Assembly (NCBI RefSeq): GCF_011007365.1
Contig: NZ_WFKM01000001.1
Location: forward strand, 372,001-436,000
Reading direction: 5' to 3'
Origin: Sphingobacterium sp. xlx-96
Lineage (GTDB): Bacteria; Bacteroidota; Bacteroidia; Sphingobacteriales; Sphingobacteriaceae
Length of the DNA: 64,000 bases
Below, piece after piece: positions 1 to 8,729 of this stretch (the stretch's first letter is position 1; every line of letters starts with the position of its first letter). The position numbers and the translations under genes are program-made. The notes beneath the pieces are model-generated. The model had not been told where the DNA came from, made no database searches, and saw nothing but the letters and a program-made list of their open reading frames with translations.

Positions 1-261
1 TATATCGTAGGTACGCCGCTTTTTGATAAAGTAACATTGCATTTAGATGGTGGTAAAGTTTTGATTATTAAAGCAGAAAATAACAATGAAGATCAGCGTT
101 ATATTAAATCTATGACTGTTAACGGTAAGCGTTATACCAAAAACTACCTACGTCATAGCGAACTAATAAAAGGTGGGACAGTCCATTTTTTAATGGATGG
201 CATACCTAATAAATCGAGGGGAGTAAGTGCTGAAGACAGACCATTCTCGTTGAGTAGGTAG
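1..261 (+). CDS. GH92 family glycosidase, C-terminal fragment (5' end outside the window)
   Basis: The frame is open from base 1 and ends at 261, giving about 86 residues of the C-terminal end of a larger protein. It reads TPLFDKV, then a stretch ending NGKRYTKNYLRHSELIKGG, then a Phe-Leu-Met-Asp strand and a Pro-Asn segment. This is the usual end of GH92 alpha-mannosidase-like proteins (a beta-sandwich tail with an NG-K plus H-x-x-L-x-x-GG pattern). These are exported glycan-trimming enzymes in Bacteroidota. Lying beside a fucose locus, it suggests that the region upstream of the window also handles complex host-type glycans. The catalytic residues lie outside the window, so the assignment rests only on the tail. 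Confidence 0.75.
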   Translation, partial: YIVGTPLFDKVTLHLDGGKVLIIKAENNNEDQRYIKSMTVNGKRYTKNYLRHSELIKGGTVHFLMDGIPNKSRGVSAEDRPFSLSR

Positions 262-305
262 TCAAAGGGTTGGTGTTTCGTTTTTTTAAGAAAAGGACAC
301 CGGAT

Positions 306-1157
306 TTAATTTTTTCTGTATTCCGTGGGGGTTAGTTTTAATTGTTCTTTGAAGGTCTTATGAAAGCTTACAAAGTTATTGAACCCGCTGTCATAGCAAA
401 TCTCTTTGAGGCTAAGATTAGTATTCTTTAGCAAACGGCAAGCATGCGCGACCCGGATTTCACTGACAAACTGTATGGGAGTCTTTCCCGTTTTGTATTT
501 AAAATACCGACAGAACGAGTTTTTGGTCATTTTGGCCTGATTTGCTAATTTGCTGAGCTCGATTTTTCCCTTGTAGTATTCACGGATATAATTCATAACA
601 TCATTCATCCTACGCTCGTCATTAGAATGATTGAGGATTGCATAGTTGTCACTTACTAGTTTTTCATAGGGTAGAGTCGCATATTGTGCTAACGACTGAA
701 GTAAAAAAGTAAACTTCAAAACCCCTTCTGTATCCAGCATTGATTTAAGATGCTGCCCTAAGGAAGGGGAGGCGGCGTCCCTGATCATCAATCCTTTTTC
801 TGAATCTTGTATTAGCTGTTTAAGCTGTACCATTTCTGGAAGGTTGAAGAAATCTGAACCCGCAAAGTCTTTTTTGAAATGAACTACAATACAGTCTATG
901 GGGGCATCCAGATTATCGCTTCTGAAGTTTTCAAACAACCAGTAATGCGGTAGATTCGAACCTATCAGGACAGCGTCTCCTTCTGCAAAATTTTGAATAC
1001 AGTCGCCTATAAAAAGAGTTCCTGAACCTTTGTATATCCATATAAATTCGAGCTCTTCGTGATAATGCCAGCTGTTGTGGTTACGTGGATAGCTATCCTG
1101 ACGGATATGAAAACTGTTGTAATAGGTACGGTCCAGAGAAAGCTGTTTCAGTTTCAT
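306..1157 (-). CDS. AraC family transcriptional regulator, likely of the L-fucose genes
   Basis: The 283-residue protein has an N-terminal cupin-like sensor (about residues 15-110, with the His-rich stretch NSWHYHEELEFIW and a GDAVLIGSNLPHYW segment). Its C-terminal part (about 185-283) is a double helix-turn-helix of the AraC/XylS type ending in LTPTEYRKN. It is transcribed divergently from the fucose permease gene across a 146-base gap, the classic placement of a local sugar-responsive activator. I infer that it senses L-fucose or a pathway intermediate; the sequence does not show the ligand. A TATATTTG promoter element lies just upstream on its strand. Confidence 0.85.
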   Translation of the reverse strand: MKLKQLSLDRTYYNSFHIRQDSYPRNHNSWHYHEELEFIWIYKGSGTLFIGDCIQNFAEGDAVLIGSNLPHYWLFENFRSDNLDAPIDCIVVHFKKDFAGSDFFNLPEMVQLKQLIQDSEKGLMIRDAASPSLGQHLKSMLDTEGVLKFTFLLQSLAQYATLPYEKLVSDNYAILNHSNDERRMNDVMNYIREYYKGKIELSKLANQAKMTKNSFCRYFKYKTGKTPIQFVSEIRVAHACRLLKNTNLSLKEICYDSGFNNFVSFHKTFKEQLKLTPTEYRKN

Positions 1158-1182
1158 TTTTGCGAATAGTTAACTTTATATT

Positions 1183-1190
1183 CAAATATA
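1183..1190 (-). promoter_or_regulatory. Putative -7 element of the araC-type gene
   Basis: On the minus strand the bases read TATATTTG, an exact match to the Bacteroidota -7 consensus TAnnTTTG. The predicted transcription start would be about 18-20 bases before the regulator ATG at 1157. No clear TTTG -33 box lies at the expected spacing. Confidence 0.5.
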
Positions 1191-1303
1191 GTTATTGTTT
1201 TTTTTAGATGCAGGTAAAATAGTTTATTTATATGGTAAATTGGTTTATGTTTTAATCGAGAAATATAGCGTATTTAGTACTACCAATATAATCCATAGAT
1301 ACT

Positions 1304-2548
1304 ATGACACAAGTAAAGAAGTACACATTTGCCATTATTTTGATAACGTCCTTATTTTTCTTTTGGGGCTTTATTCATAATCTTGATCCGATTTTAATCA
1401 AGCATCTGCGGAGTGCTTTCAGTTTGACCCATTTTCAGGCATCATTGGTAGATTCCGCTGTTTTTGTAGCCTATTTCTTTTTAGCTATTCCTGCAGGCGT
1501 TATTATGAAACGCTATGGTTATAAATCAGGTATTCTAGTTGGACTTTCCTTATTTGCTTTGGGTTGTTTTTTATTTATTCCTGCAGCAAATACAGTCAGT
1601 TATCCCTTCTTTCTAGGGGCTTTGTTTGTCCTTTCTTGTGGATTGACTATATTGGAGACTGCGGCAAATCCATATATTACTGTTTTGGGAGACCCGGCCA
1701 AGGCAACACAACGCTTAAATTTTGCACAGTCGTTTAATGGGCTGGCTGCCTCGGTGGCACCAATCGTTGGAGGGGTGTTTATACTTGGCGAAGAACCTAA
1801 ATCTGCAACGGAGTTGGCTTCAATGACGGAGCAGGCTAAGTCCGCCTATATTCAGGCTGAAACGTCGTTGGTAAAAGGTCCTTATCTTATTTTAGGACTT
1901 CTTATTCTTTTTGTCGCTATATTATTTTTTTTAACAAAGCTTCCTGAGATTAAAGAGGAGGAAGGTGAATCGTCAAAAGGCTTTCTCGGCGCATTGCGTC
2001 ATAAGAATGTGCGGTGGGGCGTATTGGCTCAGTTTTTTTATGTTGGAGCACAGATATACGTATTTAGCTTTTTATTGGTGTTTGCGGAAGATGCATTAGG
2101 TATGAGCGGTCAGGAAGGTAAATATTATGCTGGATTGGCAGGCTTTCTCTTTATGATAGGCCGTTTTATCGGTACTTTTTTTATGCGTTATGTGAAGCCT
2201 TATAAATTGTTGATTATCTATAGTATTATGGCCAGCCTACTGTGTTTAGTCGTTATCTACGGCACAGGGATGGCTACTTTATATGCATTGGTTGGGATTA
2301 CATTTTTTATGTCTATCATGTTCCCAACTATTTTTGCGTTAGGCATTGAAGGTGCAGGTGCGGATACCAAGTCTGCATCTAGTTTGATCATTATGTCTAT
2401 CGTTGGGGGAGCGGTGATACCTCCTTTGGCGAGCAAAGTGACCGATATGACAGGAAACATTCATTTATCCTATTATATTACTTTACTTTGTTTCATTGTA
2501 GTATTGTTCTTTGCATGGAATAATAAAGGGAAAGAGATAGTTAAGTAG
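1304..2548 (+). CDS. fucP: L-fucose:H+ symporter, FucP-type MFS permease
   Basis: This is a 414-residue protein with about 12 hydrophobic helices. It carries the FucP hallmarks: an early acidic residue in HNLDPILIKHL (Asp28) and a glutamate in TILETAANPYI (Glu118). These appear to match the two acidic residues required for proton coupling and sugar binding in E. coli FucP (Asp46 and Glu135). The MFS loop motif MKRYGYKSG lies at about 68-76. It imports L-fucose released by the fucosidase encoded downstream. It is the first gene of the plus-strand fucose operon, 27 bases before the mutarotase. Specificity for fucose rather than another hexose comes from the family and the neighbours. Confidence 0.88.
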   Translation: MTQVKKYTFAIILITSLFFFWGFIHNLDPILIKHLRSAFSLTHFQASLVDSAVFVAYFFLAIPAGVIMKRYGYKSGILVGLSLFALGCFLFIPAANTVSYPFFLGALFVLSCGLTILETAANPYITVLGDPAKATQRLNFAQSFNGLAASVAPIVGGVFILGEEPKSATELASMTEQAKSAYIQAETSLVKGPYLILGLLILFVAILFFLTKLPEIKEEEGESSKGFLGALRHKNVRWGVLAQFFYVGAQIYVFSFLLVFAEDALGMSGQEGKYYAGLAGFLFMIGRFIGTFFMRYVKPYKLLIIYSIMASLLCLVVIYGTGMATLYALVGITFFMSIMFPTIFALGIEGAGADTKSASSLIIMSIVGGAVIPPLASKVTDMTGNIHLSYYITLLCFIVVLFFAWNNKGKEIVK

Positions 2549-2575
2549 TACGCAAGATTAAAAAATATATAGTAT

Positions 2576-2911
2576 ATGAAGACACATGCACTGGCATTGG
2601 ATCTACAGAATGATCCTGTTTTGATTGAAGAGTACGAAAATTATCACCGGGCGGTATGGCCAGAGATAAAAGAATCTATACTGAATGCCGGTATCGTTTC
2701 GATGGAAATATACCGCTTTGGAAATAGGCTTTTTATGTTGATGAATGTAACTGATGACTTTAGTTTTGAGCAAAAAAGAGACATGGATGCCGCTAATGGT
2801 AAAGTCCAAGAGTGGGAGGCATTGATGTGGAAATATCAACGTGCTATTCCTGGCGCTAAAGAAGGCGAGAAATGGGTGATAATGGATAAGATATTTGAAT
2901 TGAAATCATGA
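2576..2911 (+). CDS. RhaM-family sugar mutarotase, probably acting on L-fucose
   Basis: This 111-residue protein belongs to the L-rhamnose mutarotase (RhaM/YiiL) family. It has the expected YENYHRAVWPEI motif near residues 22-33 (catalytic-type Tyr and His) and the WEALMWKYQ segment near 83-91. Family members interconvert the alpha and beta anomers of 6-deoxy sugars. Between a fucose permease and a sugar-acid dehydratase, the likely substrate is L-fucose, supplying the anomer used by the dehydrogenase. The stop overlaps the next start by four bases (ATGA), indicating translational coupling. Confidence 0.8.
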   Translation: MKTHALALDLQNDPVLIEEYENYHRAVWPEIKESILNAGIVSMEIYRFGNRLFMLMNVTDDFSFEQKRDMDAANGKVQEWEALMWKYQRAIPGAKEGEKWVIMDKIFELKS

Positions 2912-4572
2912 ATAAAGAGAAAATGCTGTTTTTGCAAATCCATCCAAAGGATAATGTATTGGTGGCGCTGAGCGATCTTTCTAAGGGTTTTTCGGTTAAT
3001 TTTGAAGGGCGGTCTTTTGAGTTGCAGCAAGATGTTCCTGCTAAGCACAAGTTTAGTATACATGCTTTTGCAAAAGATACTGAGGTTTACATGTATGGAG
3101 TGCTTGTAGGAAAGGTGAATCATGAATTGAAAGCCGGGGAACCGCTTACGGTAGACAATCTACGGCATGCATCTGAGGGTTTTAAGTTGGGGAATCGAAA
3201 GTTAGATTGGCATAAACCGGATGTGTCTAAAATTTCAAACCGTACTTTTCGCGGTTACCACCGCAGCAATGGTGCTGTCGGAACAGCCAATCATTGGCTA
3301 GTCATTCCACTGGTTTTCTGTGAAAATAGAAACGTGCTGACACTTAAAGCAGCACTTGAGGAAAAATTGGGTTATGCGTTGGATAGTAAAGATTATTCGG
3401 ATGAGGTTGATGAGCTGATCGCAAGGTATAATGCAGGTGCGTCTGTAGAGGAATTACTTCAGGTAGATCTTTCTTCTGCCCGGGTAGATAAATCTAAAAA
3501 TCGCTTGTTTCCCAATATCGACGGTGTCAAGTTTTTGAATCATGACATGGGATGCGGGGGGACGAGAATGGACGCTGATGCCTTGTGTGGTTTGTTGGCA
3601 GGGTATATTACACACGCCAACGTAGCAGGGGCCACTGTGTTGAGCCTAGGTTGTCAGCATGCCCAGGCTTCGATCTTAAAGGCTGAAATATTAAAAAGAG
3701 ATCCCAACTTTGATAAGCCGTTGTTTGTCTTCGAACAGCAGTTGGAAGGCACAGAACAAGAGCTGATGCAGAAAGCCATTAAGGCAACATTTACCGGAAT
3801 GGTTACGGCCAATCTACAGGAACGTAAGGAGGCGGGATTGGATAAACTATGCGTGGGATTGGAATGTGGCGGTTCGGATGGCTTTTCGGGGATTTCTGCG
3901 AATCCGGCTCTAGGGTATTTGTCGGATATTATCGTTGCGCTCGGTGGTTCAGTTATACTTTCAGAGTTTCCGGAGCTTTGCGGTGTCGAGCAGGAATTGA
4001 GTGATCGCTGTATAGATGAACCTACTGCGGAAAAGTTTATGCATCTGATGAAGACTTATAATGCGAAAGCGGAAGCTGATGGATCTGGATTCTATATGAA
4101 CCCTTCTCCTGGAAATATCCGTGATGGGTTGATTACCGATGCGATCAAGTCTGCTGGAGCGGCCAAAAAGGGAGGTACGTCTCCAGTGGTTGCAGTGGTA
4201 GATTACCCCGAGCTAGCTAATGGTCCGGGACTGAATCTTTTATGTACTCCAGGTAATGATGTTGAGAGTACTACAGCAGAAGTTGCCGCAGGGGCCAATG
4301 TAGTGTTATTTACAACCGGATTAGGAACTCCGACAGGAAATCCCATAGTCCCCGTTATTAAGCTTTCTACGAATACGGAGACCTTTGAGAAGATGCCAGA
4401 TATCATTGATATCAACTGTGGGCACATTATAGACGGTGAGGAAACTATAGAAGAAGCCGCTCATCGTATTTTAGATTACGTTATTGCTGTAGCAAGTGGA
4501 GAACAGATTGCTAAAGCAGTCAAATTGGGACAAGATGATTTTATCCCGTGGCGTAGAGGTGTATCGTTGTAG
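2908..4572 (+). CDS. UxaA-family sugar-acid dehydratase, proposed L-fuconate dehydratase
   Basis: The 554-residue protein has an N-terminal SAF-like domain (about 10-90) joined to the UxaA/GarD dehydratase core. Core motifs include LNHDMGCGGTRMDADALCG, VLSLGCQHAQ and VGLECGGSDGFSGISANP, which supply the cysteine and histidine ligands expected of a metal or Fe-S dependent hydro-lyase. Characterised relatives dehydrate D-altronate or D-galactarate. No enolase-superfamily L-fuconate dehydratase is present in the locus, so I infer that this enzyme turns L-fuconate into 2-keto-3-deoxy-L-fuconate. It is translationally coupled to the mutarotase gene and followed by repeat element copy A. The family call is strong; the substrate is inferred. 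Confidence 0.85.
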   Translation: MNKEKMLFLQIHPKDNVLVALSDLSKGFSVNFEGRSFELQQDVPAKHKFSIHAFAKDTEVYMYGVLVGKVNHELKAGEPLTVDNLRHASEGFKLGNRKLDWHKPDVSKISNRTFRGYHRSNGAVGTANHWLVIPLVFCENRNVLTLKAALEEKLGYALDSKDYSDEVDELIARYNAGASVEELLQVDLSSARVDKSKNRLFPNIDGVKFLNHDMGCGGTRMDADALCGLLAGYITHANVAGATVLSLGCQHAQASILKAEILKRDPNFDKPLFVFEQQLEGTEQELMQKAIKATFTGMVTANLQERKEAGLDKLCVGLECGGSDGFSGISANPALGYLSDIIVALGGSVILSEFPELCGVEQELSDRCIDEPTAEKFMHLMKTYNAKAEADGSGFYMNPSPGNIRDGLITDAIKSAGAAKKGGTSPVVAVVDYPELANGPGLNLLCTPGNDVESTTAEVAAGANVVLFTTGLGTPTGNPIVPVIKLSTNTETFEKMPDIIDINCGHIIDGEETIEEAAHRILDYVIAVASGEQIAKAVKLGQDDFIPWRRGVSL

Positions 4573-4637
4573 TCTTTATATACTAGTTCTGCTACAGATA
4601 AGTAGCTGTTGATATAACTATTAAAATGTTGCTTACA

Positions 4638-4787
4638 GATGAAATACGCATGTTTAGCGAGGCGCAAACACCCAGGAGTATTCCATCCCGAGGTGTCGGT
4701 ACAAGTTAATGGCAGATAAGAACAAAGCGAGTGGGCCGAGTTCATTGATATCAGTTTGAACAAAAACTCATCAATAATCATACACAT
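4638..4787 (+). repeat. Start-codon-associated intergenic element, copy A (before the GH29 gene)
   Basis: The core 4638-4687 begins GATGAAATACGCATG and ends GGAGTATTCCATC, an imperfect terminal inverted repeat. The tail has the shared box CAGATAAGAACAAAG (about 4713-4727). The element ends in ACATATG, whose ATG is the fucosidase start at 4788. The orientation matches the downstream gene. Confidence 0.7.
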
Positions 4788-6092
4788 ATGAAAAAAATTG
4801 TATTTGCATGTTTGTTACTGTTTCAGGTGTTCGTATCATCGGGACAAGAACAGTATCAACCGACTAAGGAAAACTTAGCGAATAGAAGATGGTTTGAAGA
4901 AGCCCGTTTCGGTGTATTTATCCATTGGGGAGTCTATAGTGTGTTGGGAGATGGCGAATGGGTAATGAATAATCAAAACTTTGGGTTAAATGAATACGAA
5001 TTACTACCTAAATTTTTTAATCCCATTGACTTTGACGCACGAGAGTGGGCGAAGTTGTTTAAGCAAAGCGGGGCCAAGTATATTACGTTTACGACAAGAC
5101 ATCATGATGGTTTTTCGATGTGGCATACAAAGCAGTCTAATTATAACATCGTAGATGCCACCCCTTTTAAGCGTGATATTGTAAAGGAACTGGTGGATGC
5201 TTGCCGCAAAGAGGGTATCAAGGTCATGTTCTATTATTCGTTGCTCGATTGGAAAAGGGATGATTATTTGCCTTTTGGGCGTACAGGTAAAGGGATTATT
5301 GGCCGTGATTCGACAAAGGGAAATTGGGATGGTTATGTAAGGTTTATGAAAAGCCAACTGACAGAATTGTTGACAAACTACGGTAAGATAGACGGAATTT
5401 GGTTTGATGGTCATTGGGACAAGCCAGATGCTAACTGGCATTACGATGAGATATACAGCCTTATCCATCGTCTACAACCACAGTGTTTGGTAGGGAACAA
5501 TCATCATATTGCCCCTATTGCAGGAGAAGATTTTCAGATGTTTGAACGGGATCTTCCTGGACATAATACCACGGGATTTGGTACTAAGGCTGAAGATATA
5601 GGTGCTCTGCCAAAAGAAGTCTGTGGTACTATTGCGGGATCTTGGGGTTTTGATATTAAAGATCGAAAGCGAAAGACCTTCAAAGAGGTGTTGAGCTATC
5701 TTGTTAAAGCCGGAGGACATGGTTCAAACCTATTGTTGAATGTAGGCCCCATGCCGAATGGAGCTATACAGGATTATCAACAGGAACGTTTAAGGGAGAT
5801 CGGAGCATGGTTGAAGAAGTATGGAGATAGTATTTATGGTACCCAAGGTGGTGATATTAGCCCTACCGATGACTATGCGTTTACGCGTAAGGGGGATGTA
5901 GTTTATCTCCATGTGTTGAATACGCAACTCTACACTATTAATGTAGCCGATTTTACAGCAAAAGCTAAGTCAATAGTTTTGTTTGATTCGAAAGACAAAG
6001 TAGAATATAAATTAGAAGGTTCAAATCTTCAGATTGTTCTGCCCGTCCGAAAGGGTGATGAACCTTATGTATTAATGATAAACACAAAATAG
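4788..6092 (+). CDS. Alpha-L-fucosidase, glycoside hydrolase family 29
   Basis: This 434-residue exported enzyme has a signal peptide at residues 1-20 (MKKIVFACLLLFQVFVSSG). The GH29 barrel follows: RFGVFIHWGVYS near 41-52, the substrate-binding TTRHHDGFSMW, the nucleophile region KIDGIWFDGHWD (Asp in WFDG), and NLLLNVGPMPNG near the end of the barrel. A short beta-rich C-terminal domain completes it. It releases L-fucose from glycans by a retaining mechanism, in the periplasm or at the cell surface, feeding the permease and catabolic enzymes encoded around it. The next gene starts one base after its stop. The 5' leader is repeat copy A. Confidence 0.93.
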   Translation: MKKIVFACLLLFQVFVSSGQEQYQPTKENLANRRWFEEARFGVFIHWGVYSVLGDGEWVMNNQNFGLNEYELLPKFFNPIDFDAREWAKLFKQSGAKYITFTTRHHDGFSMWHTKQSNYNIVDATPFKRDIVKELVDACRKEGIKVMFYYSLLDWKRDDYLPFGRTGKGIIGRDSTKGNWDGYVRFMKSQLTELLTNYGKIDGIWFDGHWDKPDANWHYDEIYSLIHRLQPQCLVGNNHHIAPIAGEDFQMFERDLPGHNTTGFGTKAEDIGALPKEVCGTIAGSWGFDIKDRKRKTFKEVLSYLVKAGGHGSNLLLNVGPMPNGAIQDYQQERLREIGAWLKKYGDSIYGTQGGDISPTDDYAFTRKGDVVYLHVLNTQLYTINVADFTAKAKSIVLFDSKDKVEYKLEGSNLQIVLPVRKGDEPYVLMINTK

Positions 6093-6093
6093 C

Positions 6094-6858
6094 ATGTCAA
6101 AATTAGTTGGAAAAGTGGCCATCGTTACCGGGGGTGGTAGTGGAATAGGGAAAGCCATAAGTGAGTTATTTGCTGAACAGGGGGCTTTTGTACATATATT
6201 GGATCTCGATCAGACAGGAAGTGAAGCTGTCGTAGAGGAGATTCATCAAAAAGGTGGGAATGCGATGCTGCACGTATGCAGTGTAGCGGATCAAGGACAG
6301 GTTCAGGAAATTGTCTCGAAAATAGAAAAGGTAGATATCTTAGTCAACAATGCCGGGATAGCTCATGTAGGGAATCTAGAACACTGTGCGGAGGCTGATT
6401 TTGAGCGTGTGTTTAATGTGAATGTTAAAGGCGCTTACAATGCGCTATACGCGGTGGTACCGTGTATGAAAGAAAATGGTGGGGGTGCGATCTTGAATTT
6501 AGCTTCTATTGCTGCGGTTGTAGGTATCTCGGATCGATTTGCTTATTCCATGAGCAAAGGAGCTATCTATGCGATGAGTATGTCGGTAGCAAGAGATTAC
6601 ATGAAGGATAATATTCGATCTAACTCGATATCTCCGGCACGGGTTCATACGCCTTTTGTGGATGGGTTTATTGCAAAAAACTATCCTGGCAAAGAGACGG
6701 AAATGTTTGAGAAACTCTCTCAATCCCAACCTATCGGAAGAATGGCGAAACCAGAAGAAATTGCTAAATTAGCATTATTCTTATGTTCGGATGATGCTTC
6801 TTTTATCACGGGAAATGATTATCCTATAGATGGTGGATTTATAAAATTGAATAATTAA
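6094..6858 (+). CDS. SDR oxidoreductase, proposed 2-keto-3-deoxy-L-fuconate 4-dehydrogenase
   Basis: A 254-residue classical short-chain dehydrogenase. It has the nucleotide-binding TGGGSGIGKAI near residue 12, DLD after beta-strand 2 (suggesting an NAD preference), NNAG, the catalytic Ser in LASIAAV, and the Tyr-Lys pair in YSMSKGA. It ends with SDDASFITGNDYPIDGG. In the non-phosphorylative fucose route an SDR oxidises 2-keto-3-deoxy-L-fuconate to the 2,4-diketo acid. The position directly before the FAH-type hydrolase, which uses that product, supports this role over L-fucose oxidation. The assignment between this SDR and the one at 8730 is inferred. Confidence 0.8.
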   Translation: MSKLVGKVAIVTGGGSGIGKAISELFAEQGAFVHILDLDQTGSEAVVEEIHQKGGNAMLHVCSVADQGQVQEIVSKIEKVDILVNNAGIAHVGNLEHCAEADFERVFNVNVKGAYNALYAVVPCMKENGGGAILNLASIAAVVGISDRFAYSMSKGAIYAMSMSVARDYMKDNIRSNSISPARVHTPFVDGFIAKNYPGKETEMFEKLSQSQPIGRMAKPEEIAKLALFLCSDDASFITGNDYPIDGGFIKLNN

Positions 6859-6913
6859 ATCAGGAAAATAGGTAGCTGTAAGCGCTTAACCATCTGCTAA
6901 TAAATATTATATA

Positions 6914-6996
6914 CATATGGAATAACTCATGTCTGGCGAAGCACAAATCCCTATTACTATTCCATATGACAGATAAAAAAACAAAATTAAATACAT
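6914..6996 (+). repeat. Start-codon-associated intergenic element, copy B (before the FAH-type gene)
   Basis: A perfect 11-bp terminal inverted repeat, CATATGGAATA (6914-6924) and TATTCCATATG (6958-6968), flanks a CATGTCTGGCGAAGC interior. The tail is CAGATAAAAAAACAAAA. The element runs into ACATATG, whose ATG is the next start (6997). This is the short class, about 80 bases from its first ATG to the gene ATG. Confidence 0.75.
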
Positions 6997-7851
6997 ATGA
7001 AATTAATACGTTACGGCGAGTTCGGTAAAGAAAAAATAGGTGTTCAGGTTGATGGTGTGAATTATGATGTATCTGCCTTTGGCAGTGATTATAACGAACA
7101 GTTTTTTGCGGAGAATGGACTAGCGAGATTAGAGCAGTTTGTCAAAGCAAACGAAGGTAAGTTGACCGAGATACCTGCGGACAGCCGATTAGGCTCTCCA
7201 TTTGCGAGACCTTCGAAGATCGTTTGTATCGGGCTTAACTATAAGGATCACGCTGCCGAAACCGGAGCAGCAATTCCTGCTGAGCCTATTATATTCATGA
7301 AGTCTACCACGGCTTTAGTGGGACCCAATGATCATATTGTGATTCCTAAGAATTCAGTAAAAACCGACTGGGAGGTGGAGTTTGGTATTGTAATCGGGCA
7401 GAAGGCGACTTATGTGGAAGAATCGGAAGCTTTGGATTATGTTGCCGGATATGTATTGCACAATGATGTTTCCGAACGCGAGTTTCAAATCGAAAGGGGG
7501 GGGACTTGGGATAAAGGAAAGGGCTGTGATACTTTTGCGCCTATGGGACCCGTCATGACTACAAAGGAAGAAATCCCCGATATCAATGACGTACATCTCT
7601 GGTTAAAGGTGAATGGTAAGACTTATCAAGACGGAAATACAAAAAATCTGATTTTTTCTGTACAACATGTTGTTTCTTATGTTTCCCAATTTATGACTTT
7701 ACTGCCAGGTGATGTTATTTCAACAGGCACACCAGCAGGAGTGGGCCTCGGTTTTAATCCGCCGATTTACCTCAAAGAAGGTGATGTTATTGAACTCGGA
7801 GCAGATTATTTGGGCGAGCAGCGTCAGGAAGTTAAGGCTTGGCGCAAATAA
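6997..7851 (+). CDS. Fumarylacetoacetate hydrolase family protein, proposed 2,4-diketo-3-deoxy-L-fuconate hydrolase
   Basis: The 284-residue protein has the FAH fold. It shows KIVCIGLNYKDHAAETG near residues 71-87, the metal-binding acidic cluster in KTDWEVEFGIVIG, NDVSEREFQ with a conserved Asp/Glu, and STGTPAGVGLGFNPP near the end. FAH enzymes break carbon-carbon bonds in diketo acids using Mg2+. Here the expected reaction cleaves 2,4-diketo-3-deoxy-L-fuconate to pyruvate and L-lactate, the last step of the route. It lies in the same operon as the two SDRs and the lactonase. The length is normal for the family. Confidence 0.85.
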   Translation: MKLIRYGEFGKEKIGVQVDGVNYDVSAFGSDYNEQFFAENGLARLEQFVKANEGKLTEIPADSRLGSPFARPSKIVCIGLNYKDHAAETGAAIPAEPIIFMKSTTALVGPNDHIVIPKNSVKTDWEVEFGIVIGQKATYVEESEALDYVAGYVLHNDVSEREFQIERGGTWDKGKGCDTFAPMGPVMTTKEEIPDINDVHLWLKVNGKTYQDGNTKNLIFSVQHVVSYVSQFMTLLPGDVISTGTPAGVGLGFNPPIYLKEGDVIELGADYLGEQRQEVKAWRK

Positions 7852-7893
7852 GGATTAGAAACTAGAGAATAGTAATTAGAGACTAGAAAGAAC
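7852..7893 (+). repeat. Low-complexity TAGA-rich degenerate intergenic repeat
   Basis: The gap consists of loosely repeated units such as TTAGAAACTAGAGAA and TTAGAGACTAGAAAG. A similar TTTAG-rich spacer sits before cysN (29128-29178). No coding potential and no hairpin. Confidence 0.4.
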
Positions 7894-7897
7894 TGAA

Positions 7898-8728
7898 ATG
7901 AAAATAGATTGTCATCAGCATTTTTGGTTGTATGATTCGGTCAAAGATGCGTGGATAACGGATGATATGAAGGTTATTCAACGTGATTTTTTGCCGAATG
8001 ATATCTCAAAGACACTTAAGGATAATAGAATAGATGGGGTTGTCGCCGTCCAAGCCGATCAGTCTGTCCGGGAGACAGAATTTTTGGTAGAACTTGCGAC
8101 AGCCTACAAAATGATCAAAGGAGTCGTCGGGTGGGTCGATTTGCGTGCGGATGATATCGAAAGTCAGCTTCTAAAGTTTTCTGATTTTCCTATTATCAAA
8201 GGATTTCGTCATATTGTTGAAGGAGAACCTCAAGGGGACTTTTTGAGTCAACCTGAATTTCTGCGCGGCATCAAGGCACTGACTAAATATAATTATACGT
8301 ATGATTTATTGATTAGACCAAGGCATTACGCAAGTACTTTAAAATGTGTTACTGACAATCCAGAGCAACAATTTATGCTGGATCATATGGCCAAACCGGC
8401 TATCGCAACAGGAGAGTTTGCTGAGTGGGCCGCATTTATTACAGCGCTCTCTGCTTTTCCCAACGTGTACTGTAAAATTTCAGGGTTGGTTACCGAAGCG
8501 GACTGGAAGGCCTGGTCAATCGGAGATTTCGAGGTATTTATCAAACACGCTATTGACTCGTTTGGTAGGCAACGGATCTGTTTTGGCTCAGATTGGCCTG
8601 TTAGTACACTCGCCGCTACATATGCGCAAATATTGGAAGTTTCGGAAGCTTATCTAGAAGGTTTTACGGATATAGAAAAAGCTGAGTTTTTTGGAGGTAA
8701 TGCCGTTAGATTTTATAATTTGAAATAA
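7898..8728 (+). CDS. Amidohydrolase-2 family lactonase, proposed L-fucono-1,5-lactonase
   Basis: A 276-residue TIM-barrel amidohydrolase. It has the N-terminal metal motif DCHQHFW (His-x-His, near residue 5), FRHIVEGEP near 106, DHMAKPAI near 157, and the C-terminal CFGSDWPVS with the catalytic Asp. Related enzymes hydrolyse sugar lactones. In this operon it would open the L-fuconolactone made by the dehydrogenase, giving L-fuconate for the dehydratase. The next gene begins one base after its stop, so co-translation with the partner dehydrogenase is likely. Confidence 0.85.
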   Translation: MKIDCHQHFWLYDSVKDAWITDDMKVIQRDFLPNDISKTLKDNRIDGVVAVQADQSVRETEFLVELATAYKMIKGVVGWVDLRADDIESQLLKFSDFPIIKGFRHIVEGEPQGDFLSQPEFLRGIKALTKYNYTYDLLIRPRHYASTLKCVTDNPEQQFMLDHMAKPAIATGEFAEWAAFITALSAFPNVYCKISGLVTEADWKAWSIGDFEVFIKHAIDSFGRQRICFGSDWPVSTLAATYAQILEVSEAYLEGFTDIEKAEFFGGNAVRFYNLK

Positions 8729-8729
8729 T

